Of a stretch of DNA of 15,327 nucleotides, positions 15,157 through 15,327 are shown one piece after another. Position 1 is the stretch's first letter; each line of letters opens with the position of its first letter. The notes under the pieces are model-generated. The model had not been told where the DNA came from, searched no databases, and was given only the letters and a program-made list of their open reading frames with translations. Location of the stretch: the NCBI GenBank assembly GCA_031420365.1, contig JANOMP010000269.1:1-15327 (forward strand). The letters are read 5' to 3'. The DNA is from Leadbetterella sp031420365. GTDB lineage: Bacteria; Bacteroidota; Bacteroidia; Cytophagales; Spirosomataceae. A program made the translations under genes and the position numbers.

Positions 15157-15327
15157 TATCTTTGGAATATAGTTAGTTTCTAAGAAAAACATATTTTTTA
15201 AGGCAATATTCTTTGACATTTTAGGTATTGAAAAAAGAATGGCAGCAAGCCAGTTAAAAATAGAACTTATGTAATTTTAAGTTAAAAACTAAAGTAATTA
15301 GAAAAAAAGTAAAAGAAAAAATCATAT
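15157..15327 (+). promoter_or_regulatory. Probable rRNA operon promoter and leader (16S rRNA just beyond the window)
   Basis: TATCTTTG (15157-15164) is an exact Bacteroidota -7 box. About 45 bases later, TTCTTTGACATT (15209-15220) matches the element that recurs in the leader upstream of 16S rRNA genes in this phylum (recalled form TTCTTTGACATATT). It is followed by TTAGGTATTG and an AAAAAAGAA arm that can pair with the TTCTTT. The rest is A-rich and non-coding, as such leaders are. The window ends 107 bases after the element with no 16S start sequence reached. The element and box are seen; the rRNA link is inference. Confidence 0.5.

Noticed and set aside
1..15327. CRISPR array, tRNA genes, riboswitches or a defence system
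   Set aside because: No regularly spaced direct repeats, no cloverleaf-like T-loop sequences in the gaps, and no genes of known defence families were seen.

Overview
The window looks like chromosomal DNA from an AT-rich member of the Bacteroidota, probably a Cytophagales-type lineage (the order is an inference). The strongest evidence is a complete SprA (Sov), the giant outer-membrane channel of the type IX secretion system (T9SS), which is confined to this phylum. The genes also lack Shine-Dalgarno sequences, and several intergenic regions carry TAnnTTTG -7 boxes typical of the phylum.

Layout, left to right. Bases 1-153 hold a cut-off insertion-sequence end whose partial reading frame resembles the N-terminal transposase protein of ISAon1-type elements. 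A leftward group follows: a HEAT-repeat-like gene that appears frameshifted (277-827), a low-molecular-weight protein tyrosine phosphatase (805-1323), an FtsB/DivIC-type divisome protein (1341-1667) and enolase (1783-3060). A clear intrinsic terminator separates eno from the ftsB-like/phosphatase pair, which probably has its own promoter. A divergent intergenic region (3061-3286) leads to rightward genes: an exported rhodanese-thioredoxin fusion (3287-4003), ruvA (4127-4720), sprA (4820-12220), an exported PQQ-type sugar dehydrogenase (12432-13664) and a TylF-family O-methyltransferase (14124-14903). The last gene is flanked by about 460 and 420 bases without genes.

The last ~170 bases contain a perfect TAnnTTTG box followed by a TTCTTTGACATT element. 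In Bacteroidota this element typically lies in the leader of ribosomal RNA operons, so a 16S rRNA gene probably begins just beyond the window. With an IS at one end and an rrn leader at the other, the window may be an assembly contig bounded by repeats.

Functionally this is mostly housekeeping DNA: glycolysis, division, Holliday-junction processing and T9SS. The envelope is a recurring theme (SprA, the exported redox fusion, the exported dehydrogenase and a possible surface-glycan methyltransferase). I found no CRISPR array, tRNA or defence island, and no convincing new multi-gene system. The most interesting points are the frameshifted gene next to an IS, a lone Cys pair in SprA, the rhodanese-thioredoxin fusion and the inferred rrn leader.
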